Of a stretch of 64,000 bases of DNA, positions 22,360 to 33,599 are shown one piece after another. Under the pieces are notes generated by a model, which made no database searches, had not been told where the DNA came from, and saw nothing but the letters and a program-made list of their open reading frames with translations. A program made the translations under genes and the position numbers. Source of the DNA: Megaustenia siamemsis (lineage: Eukaryota; Mollusca; Gastropoda; Stylommatophora; Ariophantidae); assembly GCA_032433765.1 (NCBI GenBank), contig JAVIAB010000124.1, positions 96,224,202 through 96,288,201 of the forward strand. Direction: 5' to 3'. The first letter of the stretch is position 1. Each line of letters begins with the position of its first letter.

Positions 22360-23640
22360 TAGGTGCTCAGATCCCCTCCTCAGCAAGTCCCACAGTGTCC
22401 AGAGACCGACGACTCCAGTTCTGTGTTGGTTGATTAGTCTTCTTACACGACACAATTTGTTCGTTTCTGGCTGTGCCCATCTGTACTCCCATCTTGTTCA
22501 TCGATAGGAGCGACATGGACTCATAGTTGTCGAAGTCCTGTGTCCTTCCCACTTCCCGGATGGCATTGATGATGTCCGCCCAATCCATTGGTTGACCGTC
22601 CTCAACAATAGCGCATCTAGCCAACCTGTCCGCACTTTCATGTCCCCGCACTCCCGAATGTCCTGGGACGTAGACAAAGGTGACCTTACTTATTTTTAAA
22701 TTATTCAATGAAACTACGATCATAAACAAAGAAAAACCCACAATTGGATATCAAAATTGAAAGAATAGACCTGGAGACAGTTCAGAACTAAAATTACTTT
22801 GAACATACTATAGCCAGTGATGGAAAATGTACAACTGAAATAAACAAAAGATTAGGAATGGCAAAAAGTAATTTTAATGTCATGAAGGACATACTAACAT
22901 CAAAACAAATAACACCAGTGCTAAAGCTAAGAATAGCAAAATGTTATGTCTTCACAATATTCCTATATGGTGCAGAAATACGTACATTAGACAAGAAAAC
23001 AGAACAGAGAATTGAAGCCTTTGAAATGTGGATATATAGAAGAATAGGTACAATTGGATGGAAAGAAAAGAAAACAAACGATGTAGTCCTAAAACAACTA
23101 AAAATGAAGAGAGAACTACTAAACACAATTAAAAATAGACATGCAATTTTTGGGTCATGTTAAAAGACACAAAAGCCAACTAAAAGTAGTCTTGGAGGGG
23201 AAAATACAATGTAAAAGAGGCAGACCAAGACTAACATGGACGAGTAACATCAAACGATAGACATATCAGGCTGTGACAATCTGCACCATCAGAGTAAGAG
23301 ACAGAGCAGAATGTGCTCCATGGTAGCCAGCCTTCGTTGCGGAGATGGCACTCGATGATGATTATGACAATGAATCTACCCACTGCATACGTATAGAGCC
23401 CGCCTCCACTTTTCTATCATACGCATCGAATCACTCAGTATACAGGCATGGGTGTAGTCTTGTGACTCTAACCAGATGAATGTCTTGGTCACTGCCATCA
23501 CCTCCATCGTCATGCTACTCTTGGTCATAACACCACTGACTTCCTTGACTATTCTGCATGTCGAGCGAGCTGTAAATATCCATGTACTCCGTTGATGTCG
23601 TATTATAGATCCGTCTCAGATCCGTAACTGCATCTTTCTC
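22360..23640 (-). pseudogene. retroelement RNase H fragment, split by LINE gamma
   Basis: The minus strand has two halves of one RNase H-like domain. The upstream half (about 23400-23560) reads SSMTVEVMAVTKTFIWLESQ and HACILSDSMRMIEK; the downstream half (22367-22715) reads SKVTFVYVPGHSGVRGHESA, then DRLARCAI and DWADIINAIREVGR. The catalytic E, D and the terminal ADRLA aspartate are still visible. Between them lies the oppositely oriented gamma LINE at 22712-23365. This RNase H type differs from the two in the LINEs at 2-11 kb. Confidence 0.78.
22712..23365 (+). mobile_element. LINE family gamma fragment inserted in RNase H pseudogene
   Basis: The plus strand reads GMAKSNFNVMKDILTSKQIT, KLRIAKCYVFTIFLYGAEIR, MWIYRRIGTIGWKEKKTNDV and LKQLKMKRELLNTIKNRH, then frameshifts into VKRHKSQLK and the 3' end GAGATGGCACTCGATGATGA. 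It starts in the segment encoding MIINKE, so it is 5'-truncated. Confidence 0.85.
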
Positions 23641-23889
23641 ATGGGTGTTATCCCAGATGACACGGTTGACCTACACATTAACAATGGCTGAGTCCTGTTC
23701 CCTACATTTCATGTCGAGTGTGACAATGCACGAGGATGAGCCCCTGAATGACGTAGGCACCGGTATCCACTCCTCGCCAGCGTAGATATTGGTAATCCCT
23801 CAGATATGTTTGATGACATCTTCTGCTTGTCTCACCAATGATTTGCTTTTTTTTTAGCCTGGCACCACTACCTGTGTTGAACTCATGAT

Positions 23890-24860
23890 ACAATAGATAA
23901 TCTTTATCTGCACTTATCTTCAGGTATGCTCGTGCCCTCCAGGCATGACGACATGATCTAGATGCAGAGGGGAACAAACGTGTGCAAAAGGCAGCACAAC
24001 AGGTGCAGCAAGGCCAATGGATCACATGAGACTTGGCCTTGCAGAGGACACTAATATGGAATGCCATGTGGCATATGGCACCGCTGCTGCTCAGCTATAT
24101 AATCAGATCGATGTACGACCTTCTGCCATCAACATGCAACCTCGTGAAGTGGGGGAAGACAGATGAAATCGACGCCCTCTTTGCGGAGGAAGACAAACGA
24201 TGGAATATGTTCTTTCCTCATGCAAGAAAGCACTAGGCCAAGGGCGGTACACATGGCGACACAACAGAGTGCTGCATAAATTGGCTGCCACCGTGGATGG
24301 GGCGCGGATGAAGGACAAAAATAAAGTTCAACCAGCTACGACTAACACCTACTTTTTGTGAGCGGGACAGGCCGCACGCCCCAAGCAGAACCACTGGAGC
24401 GACTCCACTATCCTGGATATAGCAAACGATTAGGAGATGGCGGTTGACCTCCCAGGGCAAAGGGAAGTACCCAGTGTGCATTAAGATGTCTAAAATACGT
24501 CATGACATTGCACTCTACACGTTAAATATGACCCACGTCATCTTAATAGAGCTTACAGTGCCATTTGAATCTAGGATAGAGGAACAACACCTATTTAAAC
24601 TATCCAAATACAAGGATCTCGCCACCAAGCTGAGACAGCAGGAACCCCAGAGTAGAGTGTTTTCGGTGGTGATTAGAGCCAGAGGACTCACATCCCCATT
24701 CCTCAACGACCTCTTAAAGATGCTAGGAATTAGGGGGGGGGGGGGGAATGCGGTCAAGAACAATGAAGACTATTGCTGAGTCAGCCGAAAGAGCGTCGTG
24801 CTGGCTGTGGCAGAATCATGACAATCCAACAGTCAAATAATATTATTTCCAGATCGGGCG
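23890..24860 (+). pseudogene. non-LTR-like retroelement C-terminal region (family eta), frameshifted
   Basis: Recognisable plus-strand pieces in order: SMYDLLPSTCNLVKWGKTDE, a stop followed by AKGGTHGDTTECCINWLPPW in a shifted frame (relatives read GRYTWRHNRVLHKLA), then ILIELTVPFESRIEEQHLFK with KYKDLATKLRQQ and LKMLGIRG, and after a frameshift in the G-run at 24734-24745, AESAERASCWLWQNHD. This order (DTLPSPxNL, HIL-GC, GRYxWRH, ELTVPxExRIEE, ASxWLW) is that of a widely dispersed retroelement C-terminal region in fish, cnidarians and molluscs. The ELTVP segment may be the core of a PD-(D/E)XK-type nuclease; that part is an inference. Confidence 0.7.
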
Positions 24861-25182
24861 ACTATTTTACACCTTGACCACTTTTTACTCCCACATAAGT
24901 CAACAGAGTAGGGAGAATCGAAGTAGGGCCCGAGACGAAGCGATAAGAAGCTGCATAACTGGTTGGAGGTGAGCATCAGACCAGGTGTTTGGGGAGACGA
25001 CAGTCCAAACAATAAGTCCTCAAACAATAGGAAGACCAGACAGCTAGGCGCTAATTTTTCATCCGCAACTTCCGAATTCCCACGGAAGTCAGACACTGAC
25101 GGGTCTATAAAATCGCGTTGTCAACAGTAGCCACGATATTTCGACTGGAAAGAGCAGAAACGTGCTGGGATAAAAGAAGACA

Positions 25183-25430
25183 GGTAAAGTAAACTATTTT
25201 CGAGTGTCTTGCTTATTAATTGTAGCTATTTTATGTCGAACGTACAATGTAAACCTTAGGGTAAAGTAGTTAAACTATTTTTCGAGTGGTTTATGTATTA
25301 AATGGTAGTTATTTTGTGCCGAACATACCGTGTAAGCCTTAGGTTAGTTTAGTTAAACAATTTTCGAAAGTTGTGTGTATTAAGTGTAGCTATCTTCTGC
25401 CGAACATACTGTGTAAGCCTTAAAGGCAAT
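25183..25430. repeat. ~81-bp tandem repeat, 3 copies
   Basis: Each unit has TTAAACTATTTTTCGAGTG, a TATTAA...GTAG(C/T)TAT segment and GCCGAACATAC followed by GTGTAAGCCTTAGG. The copies differ by small indels and substitutions, so the array is old. Confidence 0.85.
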
Positions 25431-26160
25431 GCAGCAGGAGGTCGACGCCTGGGAGTCATAACCCAGGCGGGCCCACCTCTCCTAGAGTGTCAAGAAGCTA
25501 AAGGACCGAAACACTTTCTCGACGGGAGGTTCCCTTCTGATGATCAGATTGCCTCCTGCGGCGAAGCTCTGTACAAAGAGTTTCCTACTACTATAGACTG
25601 AGTAATATTAATTACCGTTCTTCCCTCGTTCAATCTGTGTTTTAACGTTGATGTTAGGCAAGCTTGACGTAAAACGTTGACTGGTGTCGTGGCGTTGCGG
25701 TAAAATATATCCACAAGTAAATGTTGGTTAGATTCTCCATTTGAGTGTCTAATAGCGATGTCGTTTGCGTAGAGCGTCACTGCATAATTCAATAACACCC
25801 GTCTCTCTGGGCGTGTTATCTAGCACCTTCAGAAATGATGTGTCACATGTCTCTTGGTCTAAATGGTAGCACTGAAGTTTAATGTTGAAGCTTTGTCGTA
25901 GAAGGCAATAATGCTTATCACTCGTCTGGCAAGCTCGCCAAGAAAGTATACGATACAGTCCTGTGTCACATTCATACCCATGATTCACTTACACTGAAAA
26001 CAATTAGTTGTGTTCCTCTCTACATAACATCTGATAGTTGCATAAGTAAAGTAAGCTCTTCATGTTACCGTAAAGTCACTTTTTCTTGGTCATGATGAAT
26101 TGTTAGTACTGTACTATCACCTGTGCGACACACATTTAAACTATCGATTTCTTAAAATAG
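25431..26160. other. no gene recognised
   Basis: Short open frames at 25371-25988 on both strands have no motif and overlap each other. Confidence 0.45.
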
Positions 26161-26693
26161 TCTCCGAAGACTTCTTGACATCACTTGTAATTAACTGTCT
26201 GTCTCCGAAGACTTCTTGACATCACTTGTAATTAACTGTCTGTCTCCGAAGACTTCTTGACATCACTTGTAATGAACTTTCTGTCACCAAAGACTTCTTG
26301 ACATCACTTGTAATGAACTTTCTGTCTCCGAAGACTTCTTGACATCACTTGTAATAAACTTTCTGTCTCCGAAGACTTCTTGACATCACTTGTAATGAAC
26401 TTTCTGTCTCCGAAGACTTCTTGACATCACTTGTAATAAACTTTCTGTCTCCGAAGACTTCTTGACATCACTTGTAATAAACTTTCTGTCTCCGAAGACT
26501 TCTTGACATCACTTGTAATGAACTTTCTGTCTCCGAAGACTTCTTGACATCACTTGTAATGAACTTTCTGTCTCCGAAGACTTCTTGACATCACTTGTAA
26601 TAAACTTTCTGTCTCCGAAGACTTCTTGACATCACTTGTAATGAACTTTCTGTCTCCGAAGACTTCTTGACATCACTAGTAATTAATTCACTC
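26161..26693. repeat. 41-bp minisatellite, 13 exact-length copies
   Basis: The unit begins TCTCCGAAGACTTCTTGACA and ends TCACTTGTAATGAACTTTCTG. All 13 units are exactly 41 bp, since the first starts at 26161 and the thirteenth at 26653. Differences are nearly confined to one position (TGAAC, TAAAC or TTAAC), one TCACCAAAG variant at about 26284, and the diverged final unit. This high uniformity suggests recent expansion. The period is not a multiple of 3 and no frame stays open. Confidence 0.98.
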
Positions 26694-27110
26694 GTTAAGC
26701 TTAGGAATTTACCTATAACGAACTCTGTAAAATCCCATGAACTCTGAACAAATTATGAACTCTCTATAAAACTTAATTCAAAACTCTTGGAGCTAACTTC
26801 TGTGGATACTGTGTGTCCGATTCTTTATAACTCCAAATTTAGTCTGTAACCACTTTCTGTTGCTTCCTTTAAGCCGTGATAAAAATCAGGATGCTGGGAA
26901 ATTCTATCTCCTAACATGTCTTAGGTCTGTCTGCCAATGGTCCAAATCTACATACAAATCTTTGTGCCTTATAGTTAACAACCCAATCAGGTAGGCCAGT
27001 CAATCATTAGTTGACTTACTCACACAATTTTGCTTTATAAATTCGATTTAACTTCACCAAAACCTAACGATTCCCTTTTCCCTGAGATCAATCAGCTACA
27101 TGTCATTTAT
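26694..27110. other. no gene recognised
   Basis: The first part has ACTCTGTAAAATCCCATGAAC and AACTCT-rich phrases that look like a decayed extension of the neighbouring repeat; nothing else is evident. Confidence 0.4.
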
Positions 27111-27394
27111 GGCAACCTAAAAAAAAAATAAAAAAAAAGTGGTATGGTAACAGCTTTACGTGGTAATTAACACACAAAAAAAGTCGACGTTTAGGCCAAC
27201 AAGGCATTCAGCTGAAATAACAATTAACGACACAAAATTATATATAATGATATGTACACAAATTTAACTACATGGCGATAATATGTTCGATACTCAAGAA
27301 AGGAAATAAACCACAGGGAAGTGACTTTTGTTTATTTCCTTTCTTGTGTTACTAGCATATTACCGCTATGTACTCAGATTTGTATACATATCCG

Positions 27395-27425
<31 letters not shown>

Positions 27426-27600
27426 GTTGCTGTTTGTTGTTCCAGCTGAAGAAGGCCTGCTTGGCCAAAACGTCCACTTTTCTTTTGCTAAATACCACGT
27501 AAAGATGTTGCCATACCACTTGTTTCTTCTTTTTTTAAAAATTGTCATTATCATCAGTTTTACAGCAGCATTGCATCTCTATGCATCTTAGTGCATCTTG
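27110..27600. repeat. inverted pair of a repeat with hammerhead-like core, (TA)n between
   Basis: The left arm (about 27125-27225) is the reverse of the right arm (about 27436-27535). Each arm, read outward from the centre, has CAGCTGAA..., a GGCC-type hairpin, AAACGTC, then CCACGTAAAG/CCACGTAAAGCTGTTACC and CATACCAC with a T-run. The right arm core is CTGAAGA + GGCC/GGCC hairpin + AAAACGTCC (27446-27473). A (TA)n tract lies at about 27393-27420, between the arms. The same family occurs at 40600-40960, and single arms at 39719 and 53100. Confidence 0.6.
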
Positions 27601-27882
27601 ATGCCTTTCCTCCTATGTCATTTACGGACCTATCAACACCAGGCTTAGCCCGTTTGCCGGACGCCGCGTTACGCTCAAGGGAATCTATAATCATATATTT
27701 ACCGTCTCGGAGCACTGCATCTTTCTTGGATTGAGGAACAACTTCCCTTTAACTAACAGTTGATCTGAATTTTTGGATGTAATTTAAAGTTCAAAAATAA
27801 CAATTAAACAAAGTAGTATGCCGGGCCACGAGTAGAGCTGCAGAGAACATGTAAAACATTAATAAAATGGTAATGATAAGAA

Positions 27883-28195
27883 AAATAAACATAATATGGA
27901 ATAGAGCAGCGAAATAAACATAACATGGAATAGAGCAGCGAAATAAACATAACAAGAAATAGAGCAGCAAAATAAATATAACATGGAATAGAGCAGCGAA
28001 ATAAACATAACATGAAATTGAGCAGCAAAATAAATATAACATGAAATAGGGAAGCAAAATAAACATAACATGAAATTGAGCAGCAAAATAAACATAACAT
28101 GAAATAGGGCAGCAAAATAAATATAACATGAAATAGGGCAGCAAAATAAACATAACATGAAATAGAAGAGCAAATTAAACATAACATGGAATAAG
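27883..28195. repeat. 29-bp minisatellite, about 11 copies
   Basis: The unit is AATAAACATAACATGAAATA followed by GGGCAGCAA, with a GGAATAGAG variant in the left part. Because 29 is not a multiple of 3 the open minus frames cycle through all three phases of the unit; they are not genes. Confidence 0.95.
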
Positions 28196-28670
28196 GGATA
28201 ACTCAATGTCCTATAACCGCAACATGAAATAGCCTGACCACGCATCTCGATCATATGTCTGGGAACAGAAGACAGAAGCCCCGTGGGCACCAACATACAA
28301 CCAGAAAACCATCCAACTAGTTGATTGATGAGTAGTGACGTTTTAGTTGTAGGTTTTATAGCCGGTTGTCGTCATTCTTACCAGCACCGTCCCTGCTCAC
28401 AAAGCTGAAAACGTCACTGTAGTTGAGTTTTTCCGGGAATTTTCTCTCTGCTAGCAGGCCTAAGAAAATCTTTCGTTGGTTGTGGAACAATTGTTGGCTG
28501 TGGAAGATACCAAAGAATAGATAAGTCTGGTTTTCGCCGAGTCCCAAAGAATGACTGAAGATAGTGATCATTGAAGAATTATAAGATCATAAAGTCTGTC
28601 AGTAGCCCCTCTACGGACCACACTTGTTAGGTAATGATGGAGAAGGGAGCTGGCATTACCATTAATTGCT
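28196..28670. other. no gene recognised
   Basis: Sequence between two minisatellites without recognisable coding capacity. Confidence 0.45.
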
Positions 28671-28675
28671 CTCAG

Positions 28676-30017
28676 ATATTGTATGTAAGTAGATCTAAGG
28701 ATTGCATATACGTAGATCTCAGAGATTGTATATAAGTAGATCTCAGGGATTGTATGTAAGTAGATCACAGAGATTGTATATAAGTAAGTCTCAGAGATTG
28801 TATATAAGTAGATCTCAGGGATTGTATGTAAGTAGATCACAGAGATTGCATGTATGTAAGTAGATTTCATGGATTGTATGTAAGTAGATATCAGGGACTG
28901 TATGTAAGTAGATATCAAAGATTGTATGGAAGTAAATCACAAGGATTGTATGTAAGTAGATCTCAGTCAATGTATGTAAATAGATCTCAGGGATTGTATG
29001 TAAATAAATTCCAAACACTGTATGTAAGTAGATCTCAGTGATTGTATGTAAGTAGATCTAGGGATTGTAAGTAAGTAGATCTCAGTCAATGTATGTAAAT
29101 AGATCTCAGGGATTGTATGTAAATAAACTCCACACACTATATGTAAGTAGATCTCAGTCAATGTATGTAAGTAGATCTCAGTGATTGTATGCAAGTAGAT
29201 CTAGGGATTGTATGTAAGTAGATCTAGGGATTGTATGTAAATAGATCTCATAGATTTTACGTAAGTAGACCTCAGTGATTGCATGTAAGTAGATCTCAGG
29301 GATTGTATGCAATTAGATTTCAGAGACTGTATTTAAGTAGATCTCAGGGATTATATGTAAGTAGATCTGGGGATTGTATGTACGTAGATCTCAGAGATTG
29401 TATGTAAGTAGATTTCAGGGATTGTATGTAAGTAATTCTCAGGGATTGCATGTAAGTAGATCTCAGAAGCTGTAAGTAAGCACATTGAAGAGATTATAGG
29501 TAAGTAGACTTGAGGGATTGTATGTAAGTAGATATCAGGTATTGTATTAAGCAGATCTCAGAGGTTGTATGTAAGTAGATCTCAGGGATTGTATGTAAAT
29601 AGATCACAGGGATTGTATGTAAATAGATTTCAGAATATGCAACTAGATTTCAGAGAGTGTATGTAAGTAGATCTTGGGATTGTAAGTAAGTAGATGTCAG
29701 AGATTGTATGTAAGTAGATCTCAGGGATAGTATATAAGTAGGTCTCAGGGATTGTATGTAAGTTAATTTGATTTCAGAGATTGTATGTAAGTAGGCCTCA
29801 GGGAGTGTATGTAAGTAGATGTATTGCCTTGTAAGTAAATAGATCTAGCGATTGTATGTAAGTAGATCTCATGGATTGCATGTAGGTAGATCTCATGGAT
29901 TGCACGTAAGCAGATCTCAGGGATTGTTTGTAAGTAGATTTCAGAGATTGTATTACGTAGATCTCAGCGATTTTATGTAAGTAGATCTCAGGGATTGTAT
30001 TACGTAGATCTCAGGGA
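28676..30017. repeat. 24-bp minisatellite, about 56 copies
   Basis: The unit is AGATCTCAGGGATTGTATGT followed by AAGT. It is the longest complete array in the window (1.34 kb) and quite diverged, with frequent substitutions and one- to three-base indels. There are local higher-order repeats: a block around 28950-29050 recurs at 29080-29190. The short minus frames (period IYLHTIPE) are by-products of a period divisible by 3. Confidence 0.95.
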
Positions 30018-30600
30018 GTCACATCTGATATGATGTAGTTGCAAACGACCCATAGCTAGTTGTTGACATCAAGGTCAGCACACTAAAATTGGACACACTT
30101 GTTTAGGTCCATATGAATGTATTAACAAATACAAGGTTTTTACCTTTTTATAATTGAAATGGATTTGAAAAGAATGGCAGACAGGTCTCTGAATGTGTGG
30201 TACAGTTGATGTATCAGTTCGAAACACAATAATTCAGTAGATAAAACAAAATTAAGCAAATTGATATTTGTGTATATTTAATATACTTACACATGCACGG
30301 CCGCGTTAAAGCTCGCGTGATAAATAATACAATAAAACTGTACATTGCAAACTTACAAATAAAGGACATAATAAAATGAAAACGCGGTTTGTGTTGTTCT
30401 CGTCTCTGTGTTCAGATGCAAACGGTGTAGGTCGATACTTTGTTTATTGGTCTGTTAAATTATCTTTAAATCTGCAATAATTTTGTGTTAATGTTTCTAA
30501 AGTGTTTTTATGTAGGTGTGCTTTGATAAGATTAATTACTGATGACCATTATCTAAAATAAACAAAATAGAGCATATTTTAAAATTAAGATATCCTCCTC
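30018..30600. other. no gene recognised
   Basis: AT-rich sequence without motifs. Confidence 0.45.
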
Positions 30601-30604
30601 TGTC

Positions 30605-30690
30605 TTTAATGATTGGCTACCATGGAGTGCCATTTTGCCCTGGGTTGCACACTGTTGTTGTCCTCTTTATAATTTGTCTTGATGTCGTCG
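30605..30690 (-). mobile_element. LINE family gamma 3' end scrap
   Basis: GATTGGCTACCATGGAGTGCC matches the gamma 3' non-coding end, followed by a diverged remainder. Confidence 0.55.
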
Positions 30691-30739
30691 GTACATATTT
30701 ATGACACCTTTATGTTCCACTTAATGAATTAGAAAAAGA

Positions 30740-31172
30740 GTTTATAAATGTTATGTAGAGCCAGTCTTAACAAATGGATGTGAATCATGGACAATAGGAA
30801 AACAGACAAGAACACTCTGTAGAAATATGGTTTTACATAAGAATGTCGAGAATACCATGGACAGCTAAGAAGAGTAATGAACATGTTCTGAAAGAGGTTA
30901 AAGCAAAAAGATAACTAATTTCCAATATTAGGAAGAAACAATCATCATTTTTTGGCCATGCAATGAGAAGAAAACAACTGGAATATATTGTAACAACTGG
31001 AAAAAAATGAGGGACGAAGAGATAGAGGGAAGCAAAGAGCAAAAAATATCAGGCAGCTTAAGAGAATGGCTTGGCAGAAGGGCAACAACAGAAATTATAA
31101 ATAACTGTCGAGATTGAATGTTGTGGAAGACATGATCACCTACGCCAGTAGGTCCGGTACTTGATGATGAAT
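30740..31172 (+). mobile_element. LINE family delta 3' fragment
   Basis: Degenerate plus-strand coding (CESWTIGKQTR, MSRIPWTAKKSNEHVLKEVK, SFFGHAMRRKQLEYIVTTG) followed by the delta end ATGATCACCTACGCCAGTAG and a GATGATGAATGA tail. It is closely related to the copies at 36565, 46800 and 61718. Confidence 0.8.
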
Positions 31173-31261
31173 GAACTTTGTATTTATTTAATCCAAGATG
31201 GCCTTGTTATTGTATCCCTTTACTTGTCTTAAAAATGTGTTTATCTTGTACGCATTGTATT

Positions 31262-31915
31262 AATAAACAGAACATCAACATAACTATAGAAGGCAGACAA
31301 CTAAAACAAGTAGAGGAATTCAAATACCTAGGAAGTCTAATGACAAACGACAATTCCCAAACAGCAGAGATAGAATCAAGATGCAACAAAGCTTGTCAAA
31401 TCATCGGACAGTTATCACCACTATTATCCAACAAGGAAATAACTCTGGAGGCAAAACGAGCACTATACAATACAATCTTCATTCCAACGTTGTGCTACCA
31501 ATGCCAGACCTGGACTCTAGATGCAAGAACAATAAGAAAATAACCTCTACAGAGATGAAATGTGTTAGACGAATGACAGGAAACAGTCTGAGAGATAAGA
31601 TCAGAAATGAAGAACTGAGAAAAAAGCTAGGAATAGCCCCAGCCATAGAATATATAGGGAAACAACAGATAAAATGGTTCGGCCACGTGACAAGGCAGAA
31701 AGAACAAAACACAACACAACGAGCCTTCAACAAACGTTGTGAGAACAACAGACCCAAGGGTCGACCACGAAAAAGATGGATCGATGGAATATTAGAAGCA
31801 CTAGGAAACATAACAGCAGCAGAGGCGAACAGAAGAGCAAAAGACCGCAAATTATGTCTCCCCTCGATGCTGAAAGGCAGATGAGGAAGGAAAGAGGGAG
31901 AAGAGAAAGATTGTA
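31262..31915 (+). mobile_element. LINE family beta 3' fragment
   Basis: The reading frame is the best preserved of the beta copies: INITIEGRQLKQVEEFKYLG, NKACQIIGQLSPLLSNKEIT, then after a frameshift near 31520 TSTEMKCVRRMTGNSLRDKI, IKWFGHVTRQKEQNTTQRAF, RPKGRPRKRWIDGILEALG and a stop at 31884. Only the region after the RT catalytic centre is present. Confidence 0.85.
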
Positions 31916-31968
31916 TTAATTGTATTCTTACTTCATTTTTATATCGTTTTAAAACTCTATATATATTA

Positions 31969-32333
31969 GGCCTGATGGCAGAATCTAAGCTAGGATATAC
32001 AATGTTCTGTTTATTTTTAGCAGAGAATCCATTTGTATTCACCAGACAAAAGTAGCAATCATTGACATGGTCTCGCGGTTCCCTCCATACCATTGGAATT
32101 GCAAATGGCATAGCTGCCTTGCGGCCATTTAGCCAGTCACGTAGTCCGCTTGAACAACTGGTACATATGATATGTGGAGCCCAAGATTTATCCTGATCAC
32201 CCAGTGGACAGCCAAAATACAATATGTATATCTTCTTTAGATCATCTGAAATCGTGCGCCGCTGTGATTTCGTCACAAATGAACCACACACAAAACAGAA
32301 ACAGTTTGGATGATTGATGCATCTTCTAGGCAT
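31969..32333 (-). pseudogene. fragment of conserved Cys-rich protein (MPRxCxNHP type), function unknown
   Basis: ATG at 32333 starts a frame with MPRRCINHPNCFCFVCGSF, KKIYILYFGCPLGDQDKSWA, a CTSC segment, FAIPMVWREPRDHVNDCYFC and YPSLDSAIRP. I recognise this from hypothetical proteins repeated many times in aphid, hydra and mollusc genomes; its Cys pairs suggest metal binding. Recognisable similarity stops at about 31969 (AIRP), after which the open frame continues only by chance into antisense LINE beta sequence. The LINE probably replaced or cut off the rest. It may be a first exon or a transposon-associated gene fragment. Confidence 0.65.
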
Positions 32334-32984
32334 AATAAGTTAATAAGTACACAAAATAAGTTATCAAGTACACAAATGCAAGGTTTTTGCAACCTTTAAA
32401 ATAAAAGAAAGGACAACACAACGAAATCTCAAAATATACTTGTCGTAATTACTTTAAGCAAACACCACACGTGTATAAATGGATTTAATATCCTATCGAA
32501 TACACAAAAATGGTAGCATCGATACTAAATCACGTGACGCGAAACTGAACAAATTTGTAACAGCCAGTAATAAGGTATCGATACCAATCTAAATAAAACA
32601 TTGTACTCGATTTGTGGTCATAACCACTGTTGAAATATATTATAATTAGCTATTAAAAAAATGTTACGTGGTAGAAAAAAACTAAAGACAGATTTGAAAT
32701 CAGCTAACCAAATACTACAAAACCCATATAAAATTATCTGTGATGATTTTTGTGTGTTGCCTTGTGATTAGTTCTATTTTCTGTCCACCAAGTTGGGATA
32801 ATGTTTATGAAGATCTGCTCAGCCTGGCTGTATACCATCTATAGATCAGGGGCTCCTGAAATAGTCTACAGAGGACTGGACGTTAAATTAGATCTAATAC
32901 GACGGCCGGCTTACCCAGTTGCTATTTGATATCTATTTTGTTTCTAGTAAAGAAATACACCACTAGTATAATGCTGAGTCTTCT
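32334..32984. other. no gene recognised
   Basis: AT-rich upstream flank of the Cys-rich fragment. No promoter motif that I can support. Confidence 0.4.
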
Positions 32985-33320
32985 TCTTCTACCTTTTTAG
33001 CTCCCAGTGGAGCATAGGTCTTCAACAAACACTTTCCAAGTCGTTCTGCTTTTTGCCATTCTCCTAAGATCATTCCATGTCTTCCCCATCATCTTCATCT
33101 CTGCTTCCATCTGTCTTCTCCAAGAATTCCTTGGTCTTCCTCTTTGTCTTTTCCCCTTGGGATTCCAAAAAAGAGCATGTTGTGTAATGCTCTCAGTTGG
33201 CTTCCCGCAGTGTGTGTCCTATGCAGCGCCATCTTCTTCGCTGTATCTCTTTATCCACTGGTACATTTCCATAATTCTATGTTAGTGATTTTGTCCTGTT
33301 ATTTCCATCCATTTAATGTT
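32985..33320 (-). mobile_element. LINE family epsilon 3' end fragment
   Basis: The minus strand matches the epsilon C terminus at 13490-13770 and 43440-43735 (CCCAGTGGAGCATAGGTCTTC, then AACACTTTCCAAG at the stop-codon end). Confidence 0.8.
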
Positions 33321-33599
33321 GAGTGTTGTACAAAAAACATGAGCGCCAACATAATATTTCCTATGTTGGCTCCTAACACTAGAAATGTTACATGGTTAAT
33401 TTTTCCTTCTGGCTTCTTTCATAATATCAGTAAATAAACAATTGTAAACCTTCCTTTTTAGCATCGCCTTTAGCTTATCGACAGTAAATTTACTGACGAA
33501 AAATGTAAGGTTGAAAAAAGGTCATGAACAGTACAGGGACCTAAATTTAAGAATTGTGAATGTCAATAACAAAGAAATTATGTGGAAATGTGAAATAAA

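Noticed and set aside
28676..30017. Possible CRISPR-like array
   Set aside because: The units are contiguous 24-bp tandem repeats without unique spacers, in eukaryotic DNA; the same holds for the 41-, 29-, 27- and 18-bp arrays.
31479..31968. C-terminal two thirds of the 284-codon minus-strand frame beginning MPRRCINHPN
   Set aside because: This part is the antisense of LINE beta, so the long frame is a chance fusion and not one protein.
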